Origin: Rhodococcus aetherivorans
Lineage (GTDB): Bacteria > Actinomycetota > Actinomycetes > Mycobacteriales > Mycobacteriaceae
Direction of reading: 5' to 3'
NCBI RefSeq assembly: GCF_011058165.1
Contig: NZ_JAALEG010000036.1
Coordinates: 1-52,693 of the forward strand
DNA: 52,693 nucleotides
This document shows, piece after piece, positions 26,707 through 35,453 of the stretch; the stretch's first letter is position 1, and every line of letters starts with the position of its first letter. Under the pieces are notes generated by a model, which saw only the letters and a list, made by a program, of their open reading frames with translations, was not told the origin of the DNA and did not search any database. A program made the position numbers and the translations under genes.

Positions 26707-27737
26707 CGACCACCTCCCGGCTGCGTCGCCGGCTCACCGTCCTGGCCGCCCTCACCGCGGCGCTGCTGCTCACCGCGTCCTGCGCCGGCGGCACCGGCGA
26801 CGACGACTCCGGCGACACGATCCGGTTCGCCCTGGACTGGACGCCGAACACCAACCACACCGGCCTGTACGTGGCCCAGCAGGAGGGCCTGTTCGCCGAC
26901 GCCGGTCTCGACGTCGAGTTCCTGCCCTACAACAACACCACCCCGGACACCCTCGTCGACGCCGGCAACGCCGAGTTCGGCATCTCCACGCAGGCGCAGG
27001 CGACATTCTCCCGGGCGGCCGGCTCGCGCACCGTCTCGGTCCTCGCGCCGCTGCAGCACTGGGCGACCGGCATCGCCGTCAAGGCCGACCGCGCCGACCT
27101 CACCCGGCCCCGGGACCTCGACGGCCGCACCTACGCGGGCTTCGGCGACCCGGGCGACGAGGAGACGCTCGCCCAGGTGATCCGGAACGACGGCGGGCGG
27201 GGCGACTTCACCTCCGTCACCCTGGGCACCTCCGCCTACGAGGCCGTGTACTCCGGCACCGCCGACTTCACCGTCTCGTACCTGGCGTGGGAAGGCATCG
27301 AGGCCGAGCACCGCGGGCTGCCGATGCGCTACTTCCGCTACACCGACTACGGGTTCCCCGACGCCTACGCGATCGTGATCGACGGCAACGAGGACTGGCT
27401 GGCCGAACATCCGGACCAGGCCCGGGCGTTCGTGCAGGCCGTCCAGCGCGGCTACGAGATCGCCGCGCAGGACCCGGACCGCGGAGCCCGCGCGCTGATC
27501 GACGCCGAGCCCGGCGCCTTCCCCGACGAGGATCTCGTCTACGAGAGCCAGCGGATGCTGTCGGCCGGCTACCTGCGCGACGAGAACGGCCGCGTCGGCA
27601 CCCTCACCCTCGAACGGTGGACCGGGTACTCCCGGTTCCTGTTCGAGAAGGGCCTGCTCTCCGGCCCCGACGGCAAGCCGTTGACCACCGAGCCGGACTG
27701 GTCGACGTACTTCACCGATGACTACCTCACGCCCTGA
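26703..27737 (+). CDS. thiY: ThiY-like ABC substrate-binding lipoprotein for thiamine pyrimidine precursor
   Basis: 344-residue NMT1/THI5-like periplasmic-type binding protein. A signal peptide with Arg cluster (RLRRRLTVLAALTAALLL) ends in a lipobox-like TASC (Cys near residue 27), so it should be anchored outside the membrane. Family sequence starts at IRFALDWTPNTNHTGLYVAQ and continues with GLDVEFLPY and STQAQATFSRAAG. In B. subtilis ThiXYZ imports formylaminopyrimidine for TenA; the order riboswitch-tenA-thiY-permease-ATPase supports the same role. Its end overlaps the permease gene by 20 bases. Confidence 0.88.
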   Translation: MTTTSRLRRRLTVLAALTAALLLTASCAGGTGDDDSGDTIRFALDWTPNTNHTGLYVAQQEGLFADAGLDVEFLPYNNTTPDTLVDAGNAEFGISTQAQATFSRAAGSRTVSVLAPLQHWATGIAVKADRADLTRPRDLDGRTYAGFGDPGDEETLAQVIRNDGGRGDFTSVTLGTSAYEAVYSGTADFTVSYLAWEGIEAEHRGLPMRYFRYTDYGFPDAYAIVIDGNEDWLAEHPDQARAFVQAVQRGYEIAAQDPDRGARALIDAEPGAFPDEDLVYESQRMLSAGYLRDENGRVGTLTLERWTGYSRFLFEKGLLSGPDGKPLTTEPDWSTYFTDDYLTP

Positions 27738-28512
27738 CCCGACCCGGAATCCCTGGGTGCGGCGCGTCGCACCGGCCGTGCTGGTCGTCGCCGCGCTGAC
27801 CGTCGGCTGGCAGCTGTACGTGACGCTCAGCGGCATCCGCCCGCAGGTGCTGCCCTCCCCCACCCGGGTCCTCGGGCAGGGCTGGGCGCACCGCGACGAC
27901 ATCGCGGGCCATGCCTGGTCGACGCTGCAGGTCACCCTCGTCGGTTTCGCGGTGTCCCTCGTCGTGGCGTGGCTCCTCGCGATCGTCGTGGACTTCTCGC
28001 CGTGGCTGCGCCGCGCCCTGGTGCCGCTGTTCGTGGTGTCGCAGACCCTGCCGATCATCGCGATCGCGCCGCTGATGATCATCTGGTTCGGATTCGGGCT
28101 GCTGCCGAAGATCCTGGTGATCGCGCTCGCCACGTTCTTCCCCATGGCGATCGGCCTGATCGAGGGCTTCGCGGCCGCGGACCGGGAGGCGGGAGCGCTG
28201 CTGCGCAGCATGGGTGCCTCCCGGTGGCAGGAGTTCCTGTACGTGCGGCTGCCGTCGGCGCTGCCCCGGTTCTTCACGGCGCTGCGCATCGGGGTCACCT
28301 ACGCCGTCGTCGGTGCGGTCTTCGCCGAATACGTCGGCGCCACGTCGGGGCTCGGGATCTACATGAGCACCCAGAAGAACTCGTTCCGGACCGATCTGGT
28401 GCTCGCGGCGGTGCTCGTCACCGCGGTGGTCTCGCTGGCGTTGTACCTGCTCACCTACGCCGTGGAACGGGTGGTGGCGCCGTGGGCGCAGACGACGAGG
28501 AGCCCGCGATGA
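27718..28512 (+). CDS. thiX: ThiX-like ABC transporter permease
   Basis: 264-residue inner-membrane permease with about six helices. The ABC-ATPase coupling loop is EGFAAADREAGALLRSMGAS (about residues 145-164), the EAA motif of taurine/nitrate/thiamine-precursor permeases. It begins inside the end of thiY (20-base overlap) and overlaps the ATPase gene by 4 bases. Confidence 0.88.
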   Translation: MTTSRPDPTRNPWVRRVAPAVLVVAALTVGWQLYVTLSGIRPQVLPSPTRVLGQGWAHRDDIAGHAWSTLQVTLVGFAVSLVVAWLLAIVVDFSPWLRRALVPLFVVSQTLPIIAIAPLMIIWFGFGLLPKILVIALATFFPMAIGLIEGFAAADREAGALLRSMGASRWQEFLYVRLPSALPRFFTALRIGVTYAVVGAVFAEYVGATSGLGIYMSTQKNSFRTDLVLAAVLVTAVVSLALYLLTYAVERVVAPWAQTTRSPR

Positions 28513-29273
28513 ACGCCGTCACGGTCACCGGCGTGCACAAGGCGTTCGGTGCGCGCACCGTCCTCGACGGCGCCGAGTTCGCCGTGGCCGAGGGCGAGTT
28601 CGTCTCGCTCATCGGCCCGAGCGGGTGCGGCAAGTCCACCCTGTTCGGGCTGATCGCCGGTCTCGACTCTCCCGACACCGGTGCCGTCACGGTGGGTGAC
28701 CGGCCGGCCGCACCGGGACGGGCCGCCCTGATGCCGCAGAAAGACCTGCTGTTCCCGTGGCGCACCGTGCTCGGCAACTGCGCACTCGGCCTCGAGGTGC
28801 AGGGCGTGCCGCGCGGCGAGGCGCGTGCCCGGGCCCGGGAGCTGTTCCCCGCCTTCGGCCTCGCCGGGTTCGAGGATGCCGCCCCCCGGCAGCTCTCGGG
28901 CGGGATGCGCCAGCGCGCGGCCCTGGCGCGGACGGTCCTGCAGGGCCGCAAGGTGCTGCTGCTGGACGAACCGTTCGGGGCCCTGGATTCGCTGACGCGC
29001 ACCGAGATGCAGCTGTGGCTGCAGCAGGTGTGGCAGCGGGACCGGTGGACGGTGCTGATGATCACCCACGACGTGCGCGAGGCGCTGCTGTTGTCGGATC
29101 GGGTGCTGGTGCTCACGCGGCGCCCGGCCCGGATCTGTCACGAGGTGACGGTGCCGCTGCCCCGCCCCCGGGGTCTGGACACGTTGACATCGCCGGAGTT
29201 CGTGACCCTCGAGAAGGAACTCGTCGACGTCCTGCACGCCACCGGACCACGCAGTTCCGCACTGCCGGACTGA
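28509..29273 (+). CDS. thiZ: ThiZ-like ABC transporter ATP-binding protein
   Basis: 254-residue ATPase. Walker A is GPSGCGKST (about residues 37-45), the Q-loop lies in LMPQKDLLFPW, the ABC signature is LSGGMRQRAALAR, Walker B is VLLLDEPFGALD, and the H-loop is MITHDVREA. It belongs to the nitrate/sulfonate/taurine-type group to which ThiZ belongs. It powers the thiX permease and ends the riboswitch-controlled operon. The convergent WS/DGAT stop is 6 bases away. Confidence 0.9.
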   Translation: MNAVTVTGVHKAFGARTVLDGAEFAVAEGEFVSLIGPSGCGKSTLFGLIAGLDSPDTGAVTVGDRPAAPGRAALMPQKDLLFPWRTVLGNCALGLEVQGVPRGEARARARELFPAFGLAGFEDAAPRQLSGGMRQRAALARTVLQGRKVLLLDEPFGALDSLTRTEMQLWLQQVWQRDRWTVLMITHDVREALLLSDRVLVLTRRPARICHEVTVPLPRPRGLDTLTSPEFVTLEKELVDVLHATGPRSSALPD

Positions 29274-29279
29274 CGCCGA

Positions 29280-30641
29280 TCACGAAATGTCAAGTGCCAC
29301 CTCGAGTTCCACAAGGGCGTCCTCGAGGTGGCCGAGCAGCCGCTGCAGGCCGGGGACCGTGCGGCGGCATCCGACGACGCCGAAGTCGACGGTGTCGGCG
29401 GTGGTGGTCAGCGTGATGTTGAGTGCCTGGCCGTTGAGCACCACCGACACCGGGTAGATCCCGTCGAGCCGGGACCCGCTGCGGTACACCCGCTCCCGCG
29501 GTCCCGGCACGTTGGAGATGATGAGGTTGAACGGCGGCGGGGCCAGGGAGACGGCGCCTGAGATCGGTGCCAGCGCGAGCCCGGCGACGTTCAGCGCCGA
29601 CCACACCGTCGCCTGCAGCGGCGTCATCCCGGCGAACAGGGTCTTGCCCTCCGCCATCGAATCGCTGACCGTCGAGAGCCGGGTGAGCGGATCCTCGAGA
29701 TGGGTGCCGAGGTTGCACAGCGTGACCCCTACGCTGTTGCCGCCCGCGGCCGAATCGGGAGCGTCCTTGGCTCGCAGCGACACCGGGACCATCGCGATCA
29801 GCGGGAGGTCGGGCAGGTCCTGCTGTTCGAGGAGGTAGGCGCGGAGGGCACCTGCGCACATGGCGACGACGACGTCGTTGCTCGACACCCCGGCCGCCTG
29901 CCGCACCCGCGTGATGCGTTCGCGGCTCCAGGACTGCGCCGCGAAGCGCCGCGTCCCGTCGATCGGAACGTTGAACATCGACCGCGGTGCCTCGTACGGC
30001 AACGCGACGCGGCGCCCGCCGAGGACGGTCCGGGCGATCCGCAGCGCGACGGGCGCCGCGCCGATCACGTCGCCGGCCAGTGAGCGCACCGCAGCGAACA
30101 GCGAGTCCTGCTCCCGGGTGCCGGAGCTGGGGCGGGCCGGCAGGTGCCACGGCGCCGGGAATTCGCGCACGTTCGGATCGGGGGTGTAGGTCCGCTGCAG
30201 CAGCCGCAGCCCCGAGACCCCGTCGAGCAGCGCGTGATGCATCTTCGTGTAGACGGCGAACCGGCCGTCGGCGAGCCCTTCGATCAGATAGGCCTCCCAC
30301 AGCGGCCGGTGCCGGTCGAGCAGGCCGCTGTGCAGGCGCGAGACGAGGGTGAACAACTCACGGATCCGGCCCGGCGCCGGCAGGGCCGAGTGCCGGACGT
30401 GGTACTCGAGGTCGATCTCGTCGTCCACGGCCCACCAGGTGTAGCCGAGGCTCGACACCGGGTCGGCCGGGCGCTTGCGGAACAGCTCGTCGACCTGCGC
30501 GTCGGCGACCAGCCGGTTGTAGAGGTCGGTGACGTATCCCGGACCGGCGTCGGGCGGCGGCGTGAACAGCTCGAGCGAGCCGAAGTGCATCGGGCGCTCC
30601 CGCGACTCGGCGATCAGGAACATCGAGTCGGTCACAGGCAT
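29280..30641 (-). CDS. Wax ester synthase / diacylglycerol acyltransferase (WS/DGAT)
   Basis: 453-residue acyltransferase making wax esters or triacylglycerol from acyl-CoA. Catalytic motif HHALLDG at 135-141. The N-terminus MPVTDSMFLIAESRERPMHF and the C-terminal NVPGPRERVY and FNLIISNVPGP-type segment are the standard WS/DGAT landmarks. Rhodococci and mycobacteria carry many paralogues for storage lipid. ATG 30641 is given; GTG 30650 (AAGGGGG 8 bases upstream) would add three residues. Divergent from an HSL-type esterase, so synthesis and hydrolysis genes share an upstream region. Confidence 0.9.
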   Translation of the reverse strand: MPVTDSMFLIAESRERPMHFGSLELFTPPPDAGPGYVTDLYNRLVADAQVDELFRKRPADPVSSLGYTWWAVDDEIDLEYHVRHSALPAPGRIRELFTLVSRLHSGLLDRHRPLWEAYLIEGLADGRFAVYTKMHHALLDGVSGLRLLQRTYTPDPNVREFPAPWHLPARPSSGTREQDSLFAAVRSLAGDVIGAAPVALRIARTVLGGRRVALPYEAPRSMFNVPIDGTRRFAAQSWSRERITRVRQAAGVSSNDVVVAMCAGALRAYLLEQQDLPDLPLIAMVPVSLRAKDAPDSAAGGNSVGVTLCNLGTHLEDPLTRLSTVSDSMAEGKTLFAGMTPLQATVWSALNVAGLALAPISGAVSLAPPPFNLIISNVPGPRERVYRSGSRLDGIYPVSVVLNGQALNITLTTTADTVDFGVVGCRRTVPGLQRLLGHLEDALVELEVALDIS

Positions 30642-30697
30642 GTATCCCACCGGGACAGCCCCCTTTCGTCCGCCGTCGCACGCTGGGATGGATGGTA

Positions 30698-30714
30698 CGT
30701 CCGGCGACCGGACG
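30698..30714. promoter_or_regulatory. Dyad in the WS/DGAT-esterase divergent region
   Basis: CGTCCGG (30698-30704), CGA, CCGGACG (30708-30714) form a perfect 7-bp dyad about 60 bases upstream of the WS/DGAT start. Candidate operator in a 291-base divergent region; no other clear site was seen in that gap. Confidence 0.35.
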
Positions 30715-30932
30715 GCCGTACCGGATCGATAACGGGCACGCCGACGACCTGCGGAGTTCCCTTTGTCCGGTCTCCATCGAGTCACGATGCTTCGCCCCGG
30801 CGATTCCTCGTCGTACTGTCGGGCAACCGACCCGGACGAACGCCGCGAACGCCTCGGAGAAGGGCCGAGAGAGAAGACGGGAGCCGTCGACGAGAGGGCT
30901 CCGTCCGAGCAGGTGAGGACGAGGAGGTCCCG

Positions 30933-31928
30933 GTGACGAGTACCGCGTCGAACCATCCGTCGTTGTCGTATCCGCCCGTGCCGCGGCCGGTGCTCCGCCG
31001 CGAGGTCGCCGGCGTGAGCCTGCCGTCGCAGGCGCTGACCTTCTCGGTGCGCAGCACCGTCAAGCCGGTCATCGACGCGTGGGCGCGCGCCCCGCACCTG
31101 CCCTGGCCGACGGGCGTGGTGGACCGGCTGGCGTTCCCCCTCAAGCCGGTCCCCGGCACGCACCGGCACCCGGTCCGGCTGCCGTCCTGCCACGCCGAGT
31201 TCCTCGCCGCCCCCGGAGCCGACGGCGCCACGGCGATCCTCTACCTGCACGGCGGCGCGTTCCTGGTGTGCGGCCTGACCACCCACCGGCAGATGGTCTC
31301 CCGCATCTCGTCGGCGGCCGGGGCACCCGTGCTCAGCGTCGCCTACCGCATGCTGCCGGGACACCCGATCGAGAGCGCGGTCGAGGACGGCATCGAGGGG
31401 CTACGGTGGCTGATCGCGCACGGCTACCCGACGGAACGAATCGTGGTGGCCGGCGACTCCGCCGGCGGATTCCTCACCTTCCAGGTGACGCTCGAGGCGC
31501 TGCGGCTCGGTCTCGGCCGGCCGGCCGGCAACGTGGCGCTCTCGCCCCTGACCGACCTCGACACCCGCGGCAAGCTCGAACATCCCAATTCGTACCGGTG
31601 TGCCCTGTTCCCGCGCCGCGCCGTTCCGGCCCTCGCCGCTGTGATCGCCCGCATCGACGCCGCCTCCGGCCGGCCGGGTCCGCGCGCGGTGTCACCGGTC
31701 GACGCCGACCTGACCGCCATGCCGCCCGCCCTCATCCAGACCGGCTCGGAGGAGATGACGTACGTGGACGCCGAGCTGATGGCCCGGCGCCTCGCCGGCG
31801 CCGGCGTGCCCTGCGAGCTGCAGGTGTGGGAACGGCAGGTGCACGTCTTCCAGGCCGCGGCGGGCCTCGTGCCCGAGGCGGGGCGAGCCGTCGATTCGAT
31901 CGGAGCGTTCGTCCGCAGCGTCGGCTGA
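30933..31928 (+). CDS. Alpha/beta hydrolase, hormone-sensitive-lipase-type esterase
   Basis: 331-residue esterase of family IV (HSL-like). Oxyanion motif HGG at 106-108 (YLHGGAFLVCG), nucleophile Ser176 in GDSAGG, and the C-terminal Asp/His region (TYVDAELMARRL; RQVHVFQ). It resembles the Lip esterases of mycobacteria that act on short- to medium-chain esters. GTG 30933 has GAGGAGG 5-7 bases upstream. No signal peptide. Its position opposite a WS/DGAT suggests lipid ester turnover. Confidence 0.87.
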   Translation: MTSTASNHPSLSYPPVPRPVLRREVAGVSLPSQALTFSVRSTVKPVIDAWARAPHLPWPTGVVDRLAFPLKPVPGTHRHPVRLPSCHAEFLAAPGADGATAILYLHGGAFLVCGLTTHRQMVSRISSAAGAPVLSVAYRMLPGHPIESAVEDGIEGLRWLIAHGYPTERIVVAGDSAGGFLTFQVTLEALRLGLGRPAGNVALSPLTDLDTRGKLEHPNSYRCALFPRRAVPALAAVIARIDAASGRPGPRAVSPVDADLTAMPPALIQTGSEEMTYVDAELMARRLAGAGVPCELQVWERQVHVFQAAAGLVPEAGRAVDSIGAFVRSVG

Positions 31929-32062
31929 GATTCCCCCACCGGACCACCCCGCCGGTGCCACGTGGCGACCACCACCCGCGCCGAGCCGGGCACCTGTCGG
32001 ACGGCGCGACTAGTGTCTCCGGCACAGATTGGTCCGGCAGCACTGGGAAAGGGGGGCGGATC

Positions 32063-33448
32063 GTGACCGACACCGAGAGCCGATTCGACCGCGACGTCGA
32101 CCGGTCCTGGAGCGAGTTCCGGGCACGGCTCGCCGATCACGTGGCGTCGATGTGCGACGGCGACGGGCTGCTCCTCGAGCCGCTCGTCGAGGAGGAGTCC
32201 GGACCCGCCGGACCGTGCGTGCAGTTCTACGCGTGGGGTGCAGGCCAGGTGCGGTGCGAGGTGCCGTCCAACGCCCACCTCGGCGGCGACCGTCGCCTCC
32301 GCCCGGCCGACGAGGCGCTGCTCGCCGAGCTCGGCTGGCGCGAACCGTCCCGGGGACCGGAGGACCCGGAGGACGGCGGGTCCCCGGCCTACTGGATGGA
32401 CCGGCCCGCGGCGTGGGCCGACCAGCTCGCGGCCGTCGCGGTGACGGCGCTGCGCCGGGTGTGGGGGGTGCCGCATCCGCTGTTCCTGCGCACCGAGACG
32501 TTCGGCGCCGGCCGGGCGGCGGCCTTCGACCTGCCCGCGCCCGCCGAGGAGACGCCGCCGCCGGCCGCGCTTCCGCTCGCCGTCGAGACCGCGGGCGAGG
32601 AGCACGTGCGCGAGCTGATCGAGTCGACGCTGCGCGAGCGGATCGGCGACGTCCCGCTGTGGGACGAGGACGGCGACCTGGCGTTGCGGGTCGCGGGGTT
32701 GCTCGTGTTCGTCGGCGTCGGGCCGCACGAGCGCACCGTCGACGTGTTCGCCCCGATCGTCCACAACATCACCGGGCGCACCCGCGCCGCCGAGGTCGTC
32801 GCCGACCTCAACCGCCGGTGGCCGCACCTGAAGTTCGTGCTGGTCGAGGACCGGGTCGCGGTGGCGGCACACCTGCCCGCGTCGCCGTTCGTGCCGGCCC
32901 ACCTGCTGACCACGCTCGACCACGTCGCGCAGTTCCTCGAGGGGCTGGACGAGGCGTTCGGCACCCGCCTCGGCGGCGAGCTGCTGCACGAGACCGACCA
33001 CGACGGTGTGCCGCCGCCCCCGGACGAGCTGCCGCCGTGGACGACGGACTCCGAGGAGGACCTGCCGCCGACGCTGCTGGCGCTGCGCGATCTCCATCTC
33101 GACGGCCGGGCGGAGGTCGAGACCCGGACGGTGGCCCGCATGGCCGGCGACGAACCGGACCAGCTGCTGCGTTTCCTGCGGATGAGCGTGGACGCGCAGG
33201 TCTGCTGGCAGGCCGAGGCGATGGGGCGTGCCGCGGCCGGAGACGGCGCCGGCATCGCCCGCGCCGAGGCGAAGGCGCAGGAGTGGGAGCTGACCTGCCG
33301 CTCGCTCACCGCAGCGATGCGGCTGCTCGTGCCCCCGGCGGGCACCGCCACGACACGCGTGCGGCGGCCGCGTCCGTCCCCACCCGAGCAGATCGAGCTG
33401 TTCGAGAACCCGGACGAGCCGACGTTGTTCGACGAACTCTCCGACTGA
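32063..33448 (+). CDS. YbjN / type III chaperone-like (TY-Chap) domain protein
   Basis: 461-residue acidic soluble protein. It has repeated modules resembling the YbjN/CesT-like fold: a first domain about 1-130 (MCDGDGLLLEPLVEE; VRCEVPSNAHLGG), then a second about 165-300 in which LALRVAGLLVFVGVGPHERT and VDVFAPIVHNI resemble the YbjN beta strands, followed by AAEVVADLNRRWPHLKFVLV. The helical C-terminal part ends in an Asp/Glu-rich tail. Actinobacterial TY-Chap proteins are thought to be peptide-binding chaperones; no client can be named here. GTG 32063 has GGAAAGGGGGG upstream, and a TAGTGT -10 lies at about 32012. Confidence 0.65.
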   Translation: MTDTESRFDRDVDRSWSEFRARLADHVASMCDGDGLLLEPLVEEESGPAGPCVQFYAWGAGQVRCEVPSNAHLGGDRRLRPADEALLAELGWREPSRGPEDPEDGGSPAYWMDRPAAWADQLAAVAVTALRRVWGVPHPLFLRTETFGAGRAAAFDLPAPAEETPPPAALPLAVETAGEEHVRELIESTLRERIGDVPLWDEDGDLALRVAGLLVFVGVGPHERTVDVFAPIVHNITGRTRAAEVVADLNRRWPHLKFVLVEDRVAVAAHLPASPFVPAHLLTTLDHVAQFLEGLDEAFGTRLGGELLHETDHDGVPPPPDELPPWTTDSEEDLPPTLLALRDLHLDGRAEVETRTVARMAGDEPDQLLRFLRMSVDAQVCWQAEAMGRAAAGDGAGIARAEAKAQEWELTCRSLTAAMRLLVPPAGTATTRVRRPRPSPPEQIELFENPDEPTLFDELSD

Positions 33449-33532
33449 GCACCTCGTGCGGGCGAGCCGTTTCCGCGGGACGGCGCGGCCGCAGCGCGGG
33501 CACCCGGCGTGGCCCTCGGCAGCCGGGGTGGT

Positions 33533-35176
33533 TCACGGGGTGGTCGCCTCGAGATGCTTGAGCACGGCCAGGACGCGTCGGTGGTCCTCGGGTTCGGGGT
33601 GCAGACCGAGCTTGAGGAAGATCGCCCGGACGTGCGCCTCGACGGTGCGTTCTCCGAGGAACAGGGCCGCCCCGATCGCCCGGTTCGAGCGGCCCTCGGC
33701 CATGAGGCTGAGGACCTCGCGTTCGCGGGTGGACAGCGTGTCGATGGGACGGCTGTCGCGGTGGGGCCGGGCCACCATCCGGCTCACCACGCTGGGGTCG
33801 ATGGCCGAGCCGCCCTCGGCGACCCGGTGCAGGGTGTCGACGAACTCGTCGATGTCGGCGACCCGATCCTTGAGCAGGTAGCCCAGGCCGGCGGCCCCGT
33901 CGGCGAGCAGATTCATGACGTGGTCGGTTTCCACGTACTGCGACAGCAGTACCACCGCGGTGTCCGGGTGGTCGGCACGGATGGCCGCCGCGGCGACGAT
34001 TCCCTCGGTGGTGTGGGTCGGCGGCATCCGGATGTCGACGACGGCGACGTCGGGCCGCTCGTCGGCGACGAGACCGAGCAGGGTGGCGGCGTCGCCGGCC
34101 TCGCCGACGACGTCGATCCCCTCGTCGCACAGCAGCCGGGCGATACCCTCGCGCAGCAGCACGGAGTCGTCGGCGAGCACCACCCGCAGGGGTGCCGCGC
34201 TGTCGCCGCGCCGCGTCGCGCGCCGCGTCGCGGCGACCCTGCTCGGTGACGCGGCGTCCACCGCCACCGTCCGGGCCAGGGTGTCGTCGGCTGCCGGCGC
34301 GGGGACGGTGGTCGTGGTCTCGGACGTGAGGGCGTTCCGGGCGGCGGCGGTGAGTTCCCTGCAGGTGTCGTAGCGGTCGTTGCGGTCCTTCGCGAGGGCA
34401 CCCGCGACGACGGCGTCGAACGCCTTCGGCAGGTCGGGCCGGGCCTCGCTCGGCCGGGGTATCGGGCTGCGGACATGCCCGTGCCACAGCTTCGCCAGGG
34501 TGTCGCCGGAATACGGGGGCCGGCCGGTGAGCAGGTGGTAGAGGGTGCAGCCGAGCGAGTAGATGTCGGTGCGGTGGTCGAGCGCGGCGGTGGTGTCGAA
34601 CTGCTCGGGTGCGGCATTCTGCAGGCTGCCGACGAACATCCCCGTGCGGGTGAGCCCGCCCGCCTCGTCGAGGGCCTTGGCGATGCCGAAATCGGTGAGC
34701 AGGACTCGTTCGGGTTCGCCCGGGCCGGCGGGTTCGGCGAGCAGGATGTTCGTCGGCTTCACGTCCCGGTGCAGCACCCCGGCCTGGTGGGCGTAGTCGA
34801 GGGCCTTGCCGATCTCGGAGACGATGTGGACTGCCCGCTCGGGCGGGACGGGCCCGTGGCCGAGCAGCGCGGCGGCGTTGGTGCCGGGGACGTACTGCAT
34901 GGCGATCCAGAGCCGGCCGTCCTCGCAGCCGCGGTCGTAGACCTGGACGATGTTGGCGTGCTCGAGGCGCGCGGCATGGTCGGCCTCGAGTTCGAAGCGG
35001 GCCTTGACGCTGTCGTCGGCGGTCAGGGCGGGGTGGAGGAGTTTGAGGGCCACCTTGCGCGGCAGGTGCGGGTGCTGCGCCAGGTAGATCGAACCCATGC
35101 CGCCCGCGCCGAGCAGCCGCTCGATGGTGTACCCGGCAAACACCGAACCCGGCCCGGGAGCCCCGTTCCCCGTCAC
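33533..35176 (-). CDS. Serine/threonine protein kinase fused to a NarL/LuxR-type response regulator
   Basis: 547-residue fusion. Residues 15-275 are a Hanks-type kinase: Gly loop GAGGMG (23-28), Lys45, HRDVK (136-140), DFG (162-164), APE (189-191). A linker rich in Thr, Ala and Arg follows (283-326). Residues 330-450 are a receiver domain with acidic pair D336/D337, phospho-acceptor D381 and K436. Residues 481-545 are a LuxR helix-turn-helix (LSTREREVLSLMAEGRSNRA). Kinase and receiver keep every catalytic residue, and no transmembrane helix is present. The receiver-HTH half is about 65% identical to the response regulator at 37217. GTG 35176 has GGGAGG 8 bases upstream. It should couple Ser/Thr phosphorylation, Asp phosphorylation and transcription in one protein. 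Confidence 0.88.
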   Translation of the reverse strand: MTGNGAPGPGSVFAGYTIERLLGAGGMGSIYLAQHPHLPRKVALKLLHPALTADDSVKARFELEADHAARLEHANIVQVYDRGCEDGRLWIAMQYVPGTNAAALLGHGPVPPERAVHIVSEIGKALDYAHQAGVLHRDVKPTNILLAEPAGPGEPERVLLTDFGIAKALDEAGGLTRTGMFVGSLQNAAPEQFDTTAALDHRTDIYSLGCTLYHLLTGRPPYSGDTLAKLWHGHVRSPIPRPSEARPDLPKAFDAVVAGALAKDRNDRYDTCRELTAAARNALTSETTTTVPAPAADDTLARTVAVDAASPSRVAATRRATRRGDSAAPLRVVLADDSVLLREGIARLLCDEGIDVVGEAGDAATLLGLVADERPDVAVVDIRMPPTHTTEGIVAAAAIRADHPDTAVVLLSQYVETDHVMNLLADGAAGLGYLLKDRVADIDEFVDTLHRVAEGGSAIDPSVVSRMVARPHRDSRPIDTLSTREREVLSLMAEGRSNRAIGAALFLGERTVEAHVRAIFLKLGLHPEPEDHRRVLAVLKHLEATTP

Positions 35177-35292
35177 CGCCACCACCTCCCGAAGCGGCCC
35201 ACCTCCTCTATTCAACCCCTCGGGGATCGTCGGCGGAACCGCTGCGGCGCGCGGTTGTCCGCCGACCTGGCGCCGGTCCGGCGCGGAGCGCA

Positions 35293-35346
35293 CCGTGCAG
35301 ACACCGGCCGGGGCTCCGTGCAGGCACGGTACGGATCTCCGTGCAG
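35293..35346. promoter_or_regulatory. Three CCGTGCAG direct repeats at exact 23-bp spacing
   Basis: CCGTGCAG occurs at 35293-35300, 35316-35323 and 35339-35346, so the period is 23 bp twice (about two helix turns, same face). The array lies in the 277-bp gap between the kinase-regulator fusion and the divergent histidine kinase. Probable binding sites for one or both NarL-type regulators. Confidence 0.55.
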
Positions 35347-35453
35347 GCGCTGCCGCCGAATCACGTGACGGCCAAGATGGTCGAACAGTGCCAGCACGGT
35401 GGTCCGGCGGGGCCGGGAGCGAGATGCTGGGAGCGAGGATCGGAGGCCTCGTC

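Noticed and set aside
35177-35453. Possible small RNA or gene in the kinase-histidine kinase gap
   Set aside because: No GC3-biased frame or strong hairpin followed by a transcription end was seen; phased direct repeats explain the gap better as promoter.
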